A stretch of DNA of 64,000 nt, taken from Nansenia antarctica (lineage: Eukaryota; Chordata; Actinopteri; Argentiniformes; Microstomatidae). Of this stretch, positions 1 to 10,579 are shown one piece after another. The stretch lies in contig OZ022358.1 of the NCBI GenBank assembly GCA_963989245.1, positions 19,945,464 to 20,009,463 of the forward strand, given 5' to 3'. Within the stretch, counting starts at the first letter, position 1; each line of letters opens with the position of its first letter. The position numbers and the translations under genes were made by a program. A model generated the notes under the pieces. The model was not told the origin of the DNA. It searched no databases and saw only the letters and a list, made by a program, of their open reading frames with translations.

Positions 1-116
1 TCAATCCACAGTATTATTACTAAATTTCGTTGTTTGGTACCTGTACTGTAACAATGACAAATAAAGTCTATCTCTATCTCTCTATCTCTCTATCTCTCTA
101 TTCTACAGCAAATCTA
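1..116 (+). mobile_element. L2-type LINE 3' tail with (TCTATCTC)n
   Basis: The stretch reads ...TGTTTGGTACCTGTACTGT...AATGACAAATAAAG and then runs into TCTATCTC repeats. The same 3' tail appears near 51,330 and, more diverged, near 22,040 after a recognisable L2 reverse transcriptase. This is therefore the 3' end of a plus-strand L2-like LINE whose body lies left of the window. Confidence 0.6.
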
Positions 117-1271
117 CATATCAATGAATGACTCATTATTTTTGATTCCACATAACATTAGCGTTCATTACAAAAGCATTTACTTTGTCTATAATCTATT
201 ATATCTCTAACAAAGCTAGCTAGCTAGCTAACAAGCTAACACTTGTTTGGCTAGCTGGTACACACAAACACACTAAAATGGTGCATGAAACATATTACAC
301 TATGTTGCATGTTTAGTAGGTCTCCAACAAATGTATTTATTCATTATGTTTTATCTTTGACAACGTATTTCTTCCTCCCACCATCTCATTAGTTTTGGAG
401 AGGGGTGGCATAATTGTGGTGAGCAGTTTCAGTGGTCTAACTGATGCTAACAACGGCGCTATCTACCTTACTCACAAAACATCAAATAACTGTTTGGCCA
501 TCCTAAGTAAACAATACAAAATCCTAGTAAACAACACATGTAACTCACTAAAACTTACCCAAGAACACAGCAGAAGGTCTGTCTGCAGACGACTGTCCCA
601 AGAATAGTGAACTGATGTGGAGATCAATGTCTGAAATTCCGTTGTCATCTGTCATCGTCAGATTCGGAGTTCGGAGTTCCCGTTATGTATAGTCCAATAT
701 GAAGGAGTTCATTAATTGCCCACTGTCGATATTTCTACCTGCTTTTGAAATTCTGTTGATAGCATTAGCGAGAGCTTCAGCTTCAGCTCCATCTTGTACA
801 TTTGTCAACAGGTCCGGACGCACACACATGGCTCCTTTACATACAGCTGGGGTGGGCGTGGCTACACACACTGCCACACTAATACAAATAATACCCCCCA
901 CCCGACTTTGATAACTAAATGTAGGTATTTAGTGAATGTAAAACTGTTGGATATGATATCGAGTGGGTTCTTCATCGCTTCGTTTGTCGTCCTATGCCAA
1001 AAACCGGAAAACACATTTTTTCACAACAAGACTTGTTTGGCTCGATTGTGAGGTTTCACAATTGCCGAGATGGGGACCTATAAATCAAACCCTGTCACAA
1101 TGTCAAAGGTTTGGACACACTTTCCCAATGGGAAACCAAACTTTTGACTGGTACTGTATCTATTACCAGTGATGTAGCCCTACTCAACACAGAGAGGTTT
1201 CAGTCAGTGCCCTATACAGGGATCTCATCTCAACAGCTTATGAGACCTAATTCACACAAAAAAACGAGATA
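117..1271. other. No gene recognised
   Basis: Only short open frames without splice context are present. There is a small GCTA repeat near 215-235. I see no protein similarity on either strand. Confidence 0.5.
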
Positions 1272-1307
1272 CACACACACACACACACGCATGCAGACAC
1301 ACACACG

Positions 1308-1364
<57 letters not shown>
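1272..1364. repeat. (CA)n microsatellite
   Basis: About 90 bp of CA dinucleotides interrupted by GCATGCAG and GCACGC. The apparent Thr-His and Cys-Val open frames here are translations of the repeat. Confidence 0.95.
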
Positions 1365-1368
<4 letters not shown>

Positions 1369-1756
1369 AAAGAGATGCTACATGATATTTGTATATTTTC
1401 AGCCACTAGTTCCAAAATGAGCACACTCAAACATAGGACATTATCTGATTGGATAGAGGGGCACACCTTCCCACTACCATGAGCAAAAGCGTATTTGCTA
1501 ACATGTGTTGTTGTTGCCTTAAGCGAAGGACTGTGTTGCCTAATGAGATAAGAAATGCATTAACATTTTACCATGAACCATAGAGTCAACACTCTTTGAT
1601 GTCAAGAATTACTGACACAAATACTGTAGCATCTCTTTAACTTCCACAGCATCAGTTATCTGAAAGCGATCTAGAGGTCTGTCTGGTGTCTCATCTCTCT
1701 CTGTCATGAGGGACCATTTTGAAGCTCAAGAACTGTGTTTGATACTCTCATATAGA
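1365..1756. other. No gene recognised
   Basis: Unique-looking sequence between two microsatellites, without a supported coding region. Confidence 0.4.
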
Positions 1757-1784
1757 CACACACACACACACACACACACACGCA

Positions 1785-1875
<91 letters not shown>

Positions 1876-1925
1876 CACACACACACACACTCTCTCTCTC
1901 TCTCTCTCTCACACATACACACACA

Positions 1926-1995
<70 letters not shown>

Positions 1996-1996
1996 A
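1757..1996. repeat. Compound (CA)n/(CT)n microsatellite
   Basis: Alternating blocks of CA and CT repeats run for about 240 bp. They end 40 bp before an exon-like 3' splice site at 2,037-2,038. Confidence 0.95.
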
Positions 1997-2030
1997 ACTC
2001 TTTGATTAATTCACTGTCTTCCCTCACTGA

Positions 2031-2377
2031 CACTACAGAACAGAGCATGGAGAGTGGCCAGACCAACAAACAGAATACAACAGCTATACTGAGAGACCTG
2101 AGACAGGAAGTGTATACCTACCAGAGGAACAAACTGAGGAGGAGCAAGAGTGTTTAAATGGAAGAGCAAAAGTAATAGCACAATGGAACGGACACGGGAG
2201 AAAAGAGAGCGAAAGTAAGAAGATAATAGAAGAGCTAGAGCTCTTAGACATTGATAGAAGGGAGGGAGATGGGGAGAAAGGAAGGGACCGAGGAGGAGGA
2301 TGATGGGGAGAGGGACAGCTCACAGGGATCCCTGTACTTATTTCTAACTTTTTTCAGCACCGAACAAAAGGTTAATG
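2031..2377 (+). other. Candidate coding exons of an unidentified gene
   Basis: A pyrimidine-rich acceptor ending in CAG at 2,036-2,038 opens a frame without stops that begins Thr-Glu-His-Gly-Glu-Trp-Pro. It runs to a good donor (GAAA|GTAAGA) at 2,214/2,215, and stays open to 2,303 if unspliced. A second acceptor (CTTTTTTCAG) at 2,356-2,357 and a donor (ATG|GTAAGA) at 2,377/2,378 enclose a 20-nt segment that continues the same frame. The peptide is acidic and polar, and I do not recognise it. The region is purine-rich, which lowers the chance of stop codons, so this could be coincidence. Confidence 0.2.
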
Positions 2378-2808
2378 GTAAGACCCCCCCAACACCCAAA
2401 GAGAGAGATGGAGAATGAGAGAGATCAAGAGCAGAGGAGGGGGTGGGAAGAGATAGAGAGAGAGAGTGACAAGAGTGAACAAAGGCACAGTACATGACAT
2501 AAAGAGAGCAGAGATGAAGAGAGGTCTAGGATCAGAACAGAGAGAATAACAGAAAGGAGAGAAACGTGGTCGGAAATATGAGACAGACGGAACAAAATGT
2601 CCAGCAGCCTGAACAGAACAGGAGATGAGGTAACAGAGAGAGAGGGAGTGATAGAGATGTGTCTTAAAGTACACAAAAGACAGGAGAAAAAGAGATAAAC
2701 AAGTGAGACAAAAGAGACAAACTAGCAACTCAGACACGGAAGTACTAGAGGGTATTCTCCCTCTAGACGGTAACGCTGTATCCTTGACTGAGACCTAATG
2801 AATGATGA
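2378..2808. other. Purine-rich non-coding stretch
   Basis: GA-rich, low-complexity sequence. The minus-strand Ser/Leu/Pro-rich open frames are the complement of this bias and do not resemble a protein family. Confidence 0.5.
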
Positions 2809-3130
2809 CAGTGGGGTGCAAAGATGTGGGCGCCCCCAGTCAAAATGCCTTTTTCGATTAATATCTAAGTGAAAAGAAGCAAGCCTAACCTCTAAACGGT
2901 ACAAAGTTAAACATGACACATTTCATCACATTTTAAAGCAAGGTTAATTATTTTTATTTTTTTTACTTTTTACAGTTTCAAAATAATAAAACAAGGAAAA
3001 AGGCCTTGGGCCCTGTCAGCTAGTACTTTGTAACTCCTCCTCGGGCAACTATAACAGCTTGCAAACACTTCCTGTAGCCAGCTAACAGTCTTTCAATTCT
3101 TGTTTTGGGAATTTTCCCCAAACCTCTAGC

Positions 3131-4243
3131 TCAGAAATACTCTTCTGCCTTCTTGCATGCACGGCGTGTTTGAGATCTCGCCACAGATTTAAAAAAAAAA
3201 AAAACGAAGTCTGGGGAGTGTGATGGCCATTCCAAAACCTTCATCCGTCTTTCCTGGAGGTACTTCATGGTTGATTTTGAGGTATGCTTCGGGTCATTGT
3301 CTTGCTGGAATAGCCAACCTCTCTTCAACTTCAATTTCTGGACTGACCTTCGAACATTAGCCTCTAGAATGACTTCCATTATTCCTTCCACCCGCACAAT
3401 ATTGCCTAATATTGCCCCAGCTGCTATACAACCCGAAAGCATAATGGATTCACCTCCATGCTTAACAGTTGGCAAGGTGTTATTCTCTACAAATCCTTCA
3501 CCCTCTCCAAACATACCTTCTTTGGTTGTGGCCAAAAAGTTACATTTTGGATTTGTCAGTCCAAAGTACATTGTTCCAATAGGCTTCAGGTTTCTCAAGG
3601 TTTTCTTTTGCATACTTCAGACGCTTAATTTTGTGTTTTTGATTGATTGATTGATTGAAAACCTTTATTGTCCCCAATGGGGAAATTTTGTTGTCAAACA
3701 GCTCAGTTAGGGCAGAAAACATTCAATACAGAAAACAGAAAACATTCAATAAAATACATAGAACAGTGCAGGCTCAATAAGTAAAAAGTTCCAAAAGTTC
3801 CAGCTCCAGGTCTCCCCCACCCTGCAGGGCCTGGTTGTAGAGTCGGAGTGCAGCTGGAACAAAGGACTGTCCAAATCTTTTTGTACTTTGGCGGGGTGTT
3901 GAGGTTGTAGGCAACTCTGCCATGTAGGTCTTTGTTGTTTAAGGTACGCTGTATTGTTGTCTTGTGAACAACTAGACCAGTTTCTGCTACTCTTTTTTGC
4001 AGCTCTTTTGCAGTAATGTGTGGGTTCTTCTGAGCATTTCTCATCAGATCTCAGGCCATTCTATCTGAAATATTTCTTGGTCTTCCAGATCTTGCATTTT
4101 CTGATGATGTTTCTGACAGTGGAAATGGGTAGTTTGAAACATTGCGAGAGTTTTTTGTAGCCTTCTCCTTGATGGTGGAAATTAACTATCTTGATTCTGA
4201 CATCCTTGGAAAACTGTTTAGAGGAACCCATGGTTTTTAACAC
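3131..4243 (-). pseudogene. Tc1 transposase remnant
   Basis: The frame starts with MGSSKQFSKD, the N-terminal helix-turn-helix of Tc1 transposases (4,061-4,243). It continues in another frame with the second DNA-binding part (VHKTTIQRTLNNKDLHGRVA). Then come the catalytic-domain pieces: NVLWTDKSK (first catalytic Asp), FGLTNPKCNF, GGESIMLSGC and FQQDNDPKHTS (second Asp), with EWPSHSPDF after it. The block normally holding the third acidic residue (NPIENLW) is replaced by FVFFFFKSV. At least two frameshifts and one LINE insertion break the gene. Confidence 0.9.
3641..3892 (-). mobile_element. Rex1-like LINE 3' fragment inserted in the Tc1 element
   Basis: On the plus strand it begins with GATTGATTGATTGATT and TTTATTGTCCCCAATGGGG. 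This is the reverse of a LINE 3' end that finishes ATCAATAAAG-like plus (AATC)n. On the minus strand one frame carries FVPAALRLYNQAL, typical of the C-terminus of Rex1/Babar reverse transcriptases. A second copy of this type lies at 23,425-23,960. It interrupts Tc1 transposase coding sequence, so it arrived later. Confidence 0.65.
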
Positions 4244-4770
4244 ACATCAGCCACCGCAGTCCGATACTTTAGAAGGCATGGAGTTTCTTCAAAATATATA
4301 GTTCAACGCTGGAATTATATTCACCTGAGTCATTGATGCCCTAACGAGTAAATCACCTTGGTCTGGGCTTTAGTAATCATCTTCTCAAAAGGTAACAAAG
4401 AATAATCCAAAAGGGTTCCCAAACTTTTTCACAGGGCCCTTTTTCTTTTTTTATAATTTAAAAAGAAAAAAAAAAGAAAAAGAAACCTTGCTTTAAAATT
4501 TGCAGAAAGGTGTCATGTTTAACTTTGTAGCATGATTTAGTGTTCACTAACCGGGTGTTGCAACCATGTCTGAGTGTATTAAATTCATTGCATGAAAACC
4601 AAAGTGTCAGCTATTTCCCGAACTTTGCTTATCGGTCCGTAGATCTCGATAGGAGAACCGTATCGAGTCCATTTAGCTGAACACATTTCAGTGTTCAGGT
4701 TTGCTTTCAATCACTTGGAGATTAATTGTAACAGGCAATTAAACCAGGGGTGCCCAAATGTTTGCACCCC

Positions 4771-4774
<4 letters not shown>

Positions 4775-4844
<70 letters not shown>
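4775..4844. repeat. (TA)n microsatellite
   Basis: About 70 bp of pure TA abuts the right end of the Tc1 element. It may have grown from, or been the target of, the TA insertion site. Confidence 0.95.
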
Positions 4845-4847
<3 letters not shown>

Positions 4848-5048
4848 TGTGTGGCCTAAGTCATGGATAATGTCTAGGCTTTTGTTCAGCAGGCTAATAC
4901 AGTCGTCAATATCAGGGGCTGGTTAAGTACAGACACTGGAATCATAGATACTCCTATGGAAAAGAGGCAAATGAAAAAGAAAAAAGAAAAAAAAGCAGAG
5001 TATGTGTTATGATGCTTTCTGAAAGTGAAGTGGCCAGTCCTCTATGCC

Positions 5049-5626
5049 TGTTATAATAATGTTCGTGACGCCATTTGATAATAAGGAGATCTTTCTTGGT
5101 CACGTGGCCGGAAAGTATATATTGATGACTCAGAGAGAAGGTTGAATCGTAATCATTGTATTAGGCAGATCTGGGTTGCATTCCCAGGTACAGATGTTTC
5201 CAAGACAGCATGCTCTGTTAAGTCCAAGCTTCAAGCATGGCTACGACATGGCTGGTGCCGAGCCTGGCTGTGGCATAGAGATGCCAAGCCCAGTACTGAT
5301 GTTTGTTACAGCTTATATACAGTTCTCAGAGAGGGAAATAGCTTTACCTCGTAACTTACAATAGTGACATTAGTTCCCATACATGGCTATTCTGTATTCA
5401 TGCTGTTCTGTCTTGCTGCTGACCACTGCAGTGAGGCTCCTATGTCCTTTAGAGTTAAACTGGTCTCACTGTTACTTGATATGGTATGTGCCTGCTCCTA
5501 AAGAATGTTGTTTACTACTGAGAGTGGGCACACATAACATATGTTTAAGGTTAAACAATGAGTATTGCAATATTTGATAGGCACACAACATTTGGCATTA
5601 TAGTCACACAAAAACGCATCATATCA
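5049..5626 (-). repeat. 3' LTR of the nested element
   Basis: 578 bp, TG...CA ends (TGTTATAATAATG...CATCATATCA read on plus). The matching copy lies 2,293 bp downstream. Confidence 0.9.
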
Positions 5627-5646
5627 GCTCACTCTTTTTTTTCCCC
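5627..5646 (-). other. Polypurine tract
   Basis: On the minus strand GGGGAAAAAAAAGAGTGAGC ends exactly at the LTR start. This is the plus-strand priming site expected of an LTR retrotransposon. Confidence 0.75.
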
Positions 5647-6719
5647 ATGATGTAAGATTAATTTGACTGGTAAATTATTTCTATTGAAAAACATGTGGAG
5701 TTCTTAACCAAGTCAATGAATGAATACATCAGAAATACATTAGGCATTGGTTCCATCATACAAAGTACATTATATGTCAATATAACAATGTCTGGAAGTA
5801 GATCTTCAATCAAAGGAACGGCCTTGTGTTTCTGGTAACAAGGAGTGCTATTTGATTCTTTGATGGTCATCAGTCTTGCACGTGTTCTTGCCTCTGTTCA
5901 CAGCGTTAATAGGTTTTATTAACTTAAGACAATTTTAGCATTATCATTACACTACACCCCTCCTTTTCTTGACTTAAGTCTATAAAATCTTAAGCTTTCC
6001 ATCAATTGATTGTGGAATTAACCTGCTCAGAAACAGTTGGAAACAAAAATACAGATGTTAAGCATTAGTCTGTTAATTGGGTTATCTGGACTGTTGTTCC
6101 CGTCCCTTAGAATTCCTAGAAGAAAGTTTGTAAGTTCATGCCATGAATAGTGTGTGCATGGTATAATTCAGCTGTTTACCGCTGATGACACTGTTAGTTG
6201 TGTGCGTCAGTACAATTGAACAATTACGACTACATAAAAGTATGTGTAAGTCTCTCTTGTCATCATCATGTCTCTGTCTTAAATCATAAGAATTAACATT
6301 TCCATTGTTTGTCACATTGAAATGTCATTAGTTTGTCTCATTTCTCTTGTTTCATCCGGCAATAGCTTCCTTCAGCATCTGCAACATTCTCTCCCCACTT
6401 CTGCAATGGTTAATATAGACCAGATCTGAACATCATCTCGGTCTCTTAGTCCTTCGCTCAATGTCTCTTGATTTCCTTGATTCTGTCAGGAAATAGAATT
6501 GACAGGCATTGTCAGAATACATTCCAGGTCTTTCTTGCTGAATTGTGTTTTCTCCATCAGAAATGTCCTCCTTTGATGTTTCACAGTCTTAGAGTCTTAA
6601 TGCGTATTTCTCTGTTCACTAAATCAATCAAAATGTTATATGTCTGCTGAATCAACACAGATTTGCATGATAATTTCAATATGAGACAAATTTGTCTATT
6701 TGTTGTATGTTGTAGCTCG

Positions 6720-6796
<77 letters not shown>
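6720..6796. repeat. (TG)n microsatellite inside the LTR element
   Basis: About 75 bp of pure TG repeats within the internal region of the LTR retrotransposon. Confidence 0.95.
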
Positions 6797-6798
<2 letters not shown>

Positions 6799-7321
6799 GT
6801 TACAGGAGCAGTCTCCGTTCTATTAATAGCCTAGGGTCAGAGTTTTAACACTCTCGCCCTGTTGTGAAGCTTGGTTCAGAATGATAACATTCTGCATGCC
6901 ATACATAGTAGTTTGCTTCCCATGATGTTAATAGACATGCGGTTTTAGTAATCAATTATGTTGATTAAAACTTCTCTTAGAGTATTTTAAATATTATGGC
7001 CAAATCTTTTCAAACTTAGTTTTCCTCAAAGTGCTGTGCTTTCAATCACGTATTTAAGGTCTTGTCCCTAACTTAATACACAATAGACTTCTGCTTTGTT
7101 CCTTACAAAGTTCAGAATCTCAATAAATCCTAACTCTCAGTGTTTTGACCAGTCACACCGTCTTTGACTATACAGCGCCTTCTATTCAAACTATTTTAAT
7201 TTAGTACTTTCCAATATCAATACATCTCCTTTTTGAAAAAAATTAAGATTCGTTCTAGAACAGCAATTCAGGTTAAGCAAATAATTACATTGTGCCTTAC
7301 CTGTTTCGCTGAATCTAGCAT

Positions 7322-7339
7322 CCTGTTCGTTAGAAGCCA
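7322..7339 (-). other. Primer binding site
   Basis: On the minus strand TGGCTTCTAACGAACAGG begins two bases after the LTR. Starting with TGG it fits pairing with a tRNA 3' CCA end. I could not assign the tRNA. Confidence 0.65.
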
Positions 7340-7341
7340 TT

Positions 7342-7919
7342 TGTTATAATAATGTTCGTGACGCCATTTGATAATAAGGAGATCTTTCTTGGTCACGTGG
7401 CCGGAAAGTATATATTGATGACTCAGAGAGAAGGTTGAATCGTAATCATTGTATTAGGCAGATCTGGGTTGCATTCCCAGGTACAGATGTTTCCAAGACA
7501 GCATGCTCTGTTAAGTCCAAGCTTCAAGCATGGCTACGACATGGCTGGTGCCGAGCCTGGCTGTGGCATAGAGATGCCAAGCCCAGTACTGATGTTTGTT
7601 ACAGCTTATATACAGTTCTCAGAGAGGGAAATAGCTTTACCTCGTAACTTACAATAGTGACATTAGTTCCCATACATGGCTATTCTGTATTCATGCTGTT
7701 CTGTCTTGCTGCTGACCACTGCAGTGAGGCTCCTATGTCCTTTAGAGTTAAACTGGTCTCACTGTTACTTGATATGGTATGTGCCTGCTCCTAAAGAATG
7801 TTGTTTACTACTGAGAGTGGGCACACATAACATATGTTTAAGGTTAAACAATGAGTATTGCAATATTTGATAGGCACACAACATTTGGCATTATAGTCAC
7901 ACAAAAACGCATCATATCA
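7342..7919 (-). repeat. 5' LTR of the nested element
   Basis: Same 578-bp sequence as 5,049-5,626. It is followed by the ATGCC target duplication. Confidence 0.9.
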
Positions 7920-8293
7920 ATGCCCCTGTCATCTGTCATTTGAGACATGGAGCCAAGCCAGAATTAGACCACTGGTCAGGGAGGCCAGGAGCTGGTTACC
8001 CTGGTAACTTGGGGGTCTAAGTTTCCAGGGTCCTCTATATTGGGGAGCAGATTCAGCAAGCTTGTCCGAAGAATAAGACAAAGATTTGCAATGTACAGCT
8101 GATACCTGTGTCAGCAGGAAGCCACAACATAAGAAGCTGTGTACTGAAGGGAAACTCACTCACAATTGTCGCATGAGTAACTGTGAGTCGCTGATCAGCT
8201 GGAAAATAAAGACCGTCTCTTCAACTGTCTATCTGAGCAGACCTTGGTGATTTCAATTGATTCATTCCGGGGGATGCACTATCATCTATAACA

Positions 8294-8640
8294 GTATGTT
8301 AAACGGTCTCTTTGATGAGGCTCATCTGCCTCAGTGGGTCCCTGCAGCTCTCCCTCTGACAGCATTCTGCACAGCTCAGGTGACACAGGGGGAGTTCTAC
8401 CTGAACTCAATCACTTAAATCACCCTAAAATGACCCTATCTAGAGGAATAAGAAGCTGTTGAGTCTCTTCAGTGTCTGTCTCTGGTAGCCTTACAGGGTT
8501 ACAAATCATAATTGCTTTGTACTTCATTAGCTGAATCAGGTGTGCTGGTGGTGGAACAGATCAAATATGTGGAGCGGCTGGGGGTCCCCGAGGAGAGGTT
8601 TGAGAACCACTGCCTATAATGTCTAGCTTACTGTGACTTC
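8294..8640. other. Old repeat fragment, no gene
   Basis: The end near 8,590-8,612 (GGTTTGAGAACCACTG) resembles the terminus of hAT-type elements. No coding region is supported. Confidence 0.3.
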
Positions 8641-9060
8641 TAGTGCAGGTAAGACCCTTATGTTAGGGTCGAGGAGAGCAAATATGGGACACATTCGAAT
8701 GCTTTGGTCCTCATGTCGGGATCCAATGTAATGATCAAACTTTTCTTTCAAAAAATGTAAATACATTTCCACGTTGTTGAAAATCAATGACACATAGCTA
8801 GTCAACTGACACATCTTGTTTTGTGAGCCTGCTAACAATCTAAAGTAGTGTTCTAGTTAACTAGGTAGCAGGGGGAATGCATTGCATTGCAGTATTTTGG
8901 CTTGACTAGCGAGTTTGTGTTGTGATTCCCGACAACGTTGAAACGTAGTTCCGTGTTTCAAAAGAAAAGTTAGAACATTTTGATTGGTTGCCGACATGCG
9001 GATCAAAGGATCAGACTGTGTCACATATGGCCCTGGAGGTCTACTGCGTGTAAGAGCTTC
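8641..9060 (+). repeat. Palindrome-ended MITE, copy 1
   Basis: It shares long blocks with 36,955-37,290 (CTTTTCTTTCAAAAAATGT, TTTGTGAGCCTGCTAACAAT, GACTAGCGAGTTTGTGTTGT). It also matches an inverted partial copy at 27,291-27,512. The outer parts pair with each other (TTTGGTCCTCATGTCGG against CCGACATGCGGATCAAAG), as in a miniature inverted-repeat element. Confidence 0.7.
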
Positions 9061-10257
9061 ACATGACAATATAACTCTGGTCATGTTCTCACATGAAAAT
9101 CCGAATCATGAGCCGGAGCAAGTGAGATTGCAACATTGTTGCATAAATTATTTCTCAGATTTGCGTTCTCACAGCCCTTTATGTAAACGAAGTAACATAC
9201 GCAATCGAAGCAACAGACGTGGTAGTTGATAGGTCAGAAAATTTAAAAATTGCCCGTTCGTCCCTCTCTTATCCAGATCAACACGCATGCGCTGTTGTTT
9301 TCCTATGGACAGTCTCGATACGTCGTTTCTAATCGGAGCGAAACCACCCTTTTCAAGCGGAGCATGCGTTGGTTGTTTGCTCCGGGAGCGACTTCGAATG
9401 CGCGTTCTCACATCTCCAAACGACGCAGAGCAAAGCAAATTTTATCCTAAACTCCGATTCCAAGTGAAGCAAATGTTCTAGTGAGAACACACCCTCTGAC
9501 ACAGCCCAGCTCTAACACAACTAATAAAACAATAATTACCTTCAGTTTAGACCTGAGACTTCATCCTCAGGGAGAAGTTGCCCATTACTGCTCTAAGGTC
9601 ATAATGTTGCTTCCCTCTATACAGGTGTCTCTGGGGTAAATAATACAGTTACTTCTCCTAGCATAGGGAGAATGCTGGCAACAGGAAACATTAGCCCTCT
9701 TTCAGGGTTCAACCAGGAGATGGAGTATGAGACAGTGAGAGAGAATGGAAGAGATAGAGAGACGAGAGACAGGAAGAGGCAGATTGAGAAAGATGGAGCC
9801 TTCAGGCTAAGAACAGATGGTGTGAGTTTGGAGCGGAGTAAGAATTAGGAATATCATTAGCTGAAGGGTTTAATGATCCGTGAGACAGATCTGTATACTC
9901 CCAGGGCTGGATGATCTGTGAATGAAGAGCTGCACACAAGGTGAGGGTGAGAGGGGATGAGGGTGAAAGAGGGGTGCATTTCATCTGATAGTTCTATCAA
10001 AGTGTCTTTCTGTATACCTGCTGAGAACCATGTCTGCATACCAGTCAAGTCCAAAGCAGAAATGTGGGGGATGCTTTGTGACAAGCATAAAAAAAAGTCA
10101 ACTAATTATCTGGTTCAAGTGCTTGGTTGACAGTAAAATCATTAACATCTTATAATGCATATCACAATACCAATTAAATAACATTCAGTAATAAAAAGGG
10201 AAAAACAACCCTATCTAAAAGCAATCACATTTAGAATATTCTCTCTTCTCCACTAAA
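9061..10257. other. No gene recognised
   Basis: Several overlapping short frames lie on both strands, none with splice sites or family motifs. The part near 9,250-9,490 is richer in CpG than its surroundings. Confidence 0.4.
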
Positions 10258-10452
<195 letters not shown>

Positions 10453-10500
10453 TCTTGACTCCACCACCTGTGCCTGAGCTGTGTAAATAGATAAGAGTGT

Positions 10501-10505
10501 GCACA

Positions 10506-10546
<41 letters not shown>

Positions 10547-10579
10547 AAACACACAAACACCACACACATACAAACACAC
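10501..10579. repeat. (CA)n microsatellite
   Basis: CA repeats with AAACACAC variants, 50 bp from the GT/GCGT tract and of opposite sense. The two could form a hairpin. Confidence 0.9.

Larger units (their letters stand above)
2809..4774 (-). mobile_element. Tc1-like DNA transposon, decayed
   Basis: The ends are inverted repeats. The left end starts CAGTGGGGTGCAAAGATG and the right end reads GTTTGCACCCCTCTG, followed by TA as expected for Tc1/mariner. Sub-terminal arms also pair: the GTTAAACATGACAC region near 2,910 matches GGTGTCATGTTTAAC near 4,510. Between them, on the minus strand, lies a broken Tc1 transposase. The element is interrupted by a LINE 3' fragment at 3,641-3,892 and carries frameshifts, so it is not active. 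Confidence 0.9.
5049..7919 (-). mobile_element. Complete short LTR retrotransposon, non-autonomous
   Basis: Two direct copies of a 578-bp LTR (5,049-5,626 and 7,342-7,919) look identical by eye. They flank about 1.7 kb of internal sequence. The target-site duplication ATGCC sits at 5,044-5,048 and 7,920-7,924. Orientation is minus: a primer-binding-site-like TGGCTTCTAACGAACAGG lies two bases inside the right LTR, and a polypurine tract lies directly inside the left LTR. The interior shows no gag, protease, reverse transcriptase or integrase, only short frames and a TG microsatellite. It must therefore have moved using proteins from another element. The identical LTRs point to a recent insertion. 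Confidence 0.9.
5005..8293. mobile_element. Solo LTR interrupted by a younger LTR element
   Basis: If the nested element (5,049-7,919) and one copy of its target duplication are removed, 5,005-5,048 joins 7,925-8,293. The result is a 413-bp unit that starts TGTTATGATG and ends CTATAACA, with TGTTAT/ATAACA terminal inversion. It is flanked on both sides by GTATG (5,000-5,004 and 8,294-8,298), a 5-bp target-site duplication. Near the right end it has AATAAAG, as in the R region of a retroviral-type LTR. No internal coding region remains, so it is a solo LTR formed by recombination. Its family cannot be named by eye. Confidence 0.8.

Noticed and set aside
1230..1482. Thr-His and Cys-Val rich open frames here and at many other sites (e.g. 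10,215-10,694, 14,238-14,912, 23,115-23,336, 24,135-24,510)
   Set aside because: They are translations of CA/GT microsatellites in all frames, without splice sites or homology.
5049..7919. Segmental duplication of a gene, because the same short frames occur twice
   Set aside because: The duplicated 578 bp have TG...CA ends, a flanking 5-bp target duplication, a primer site and a polypurine tract, so they are LTRs.
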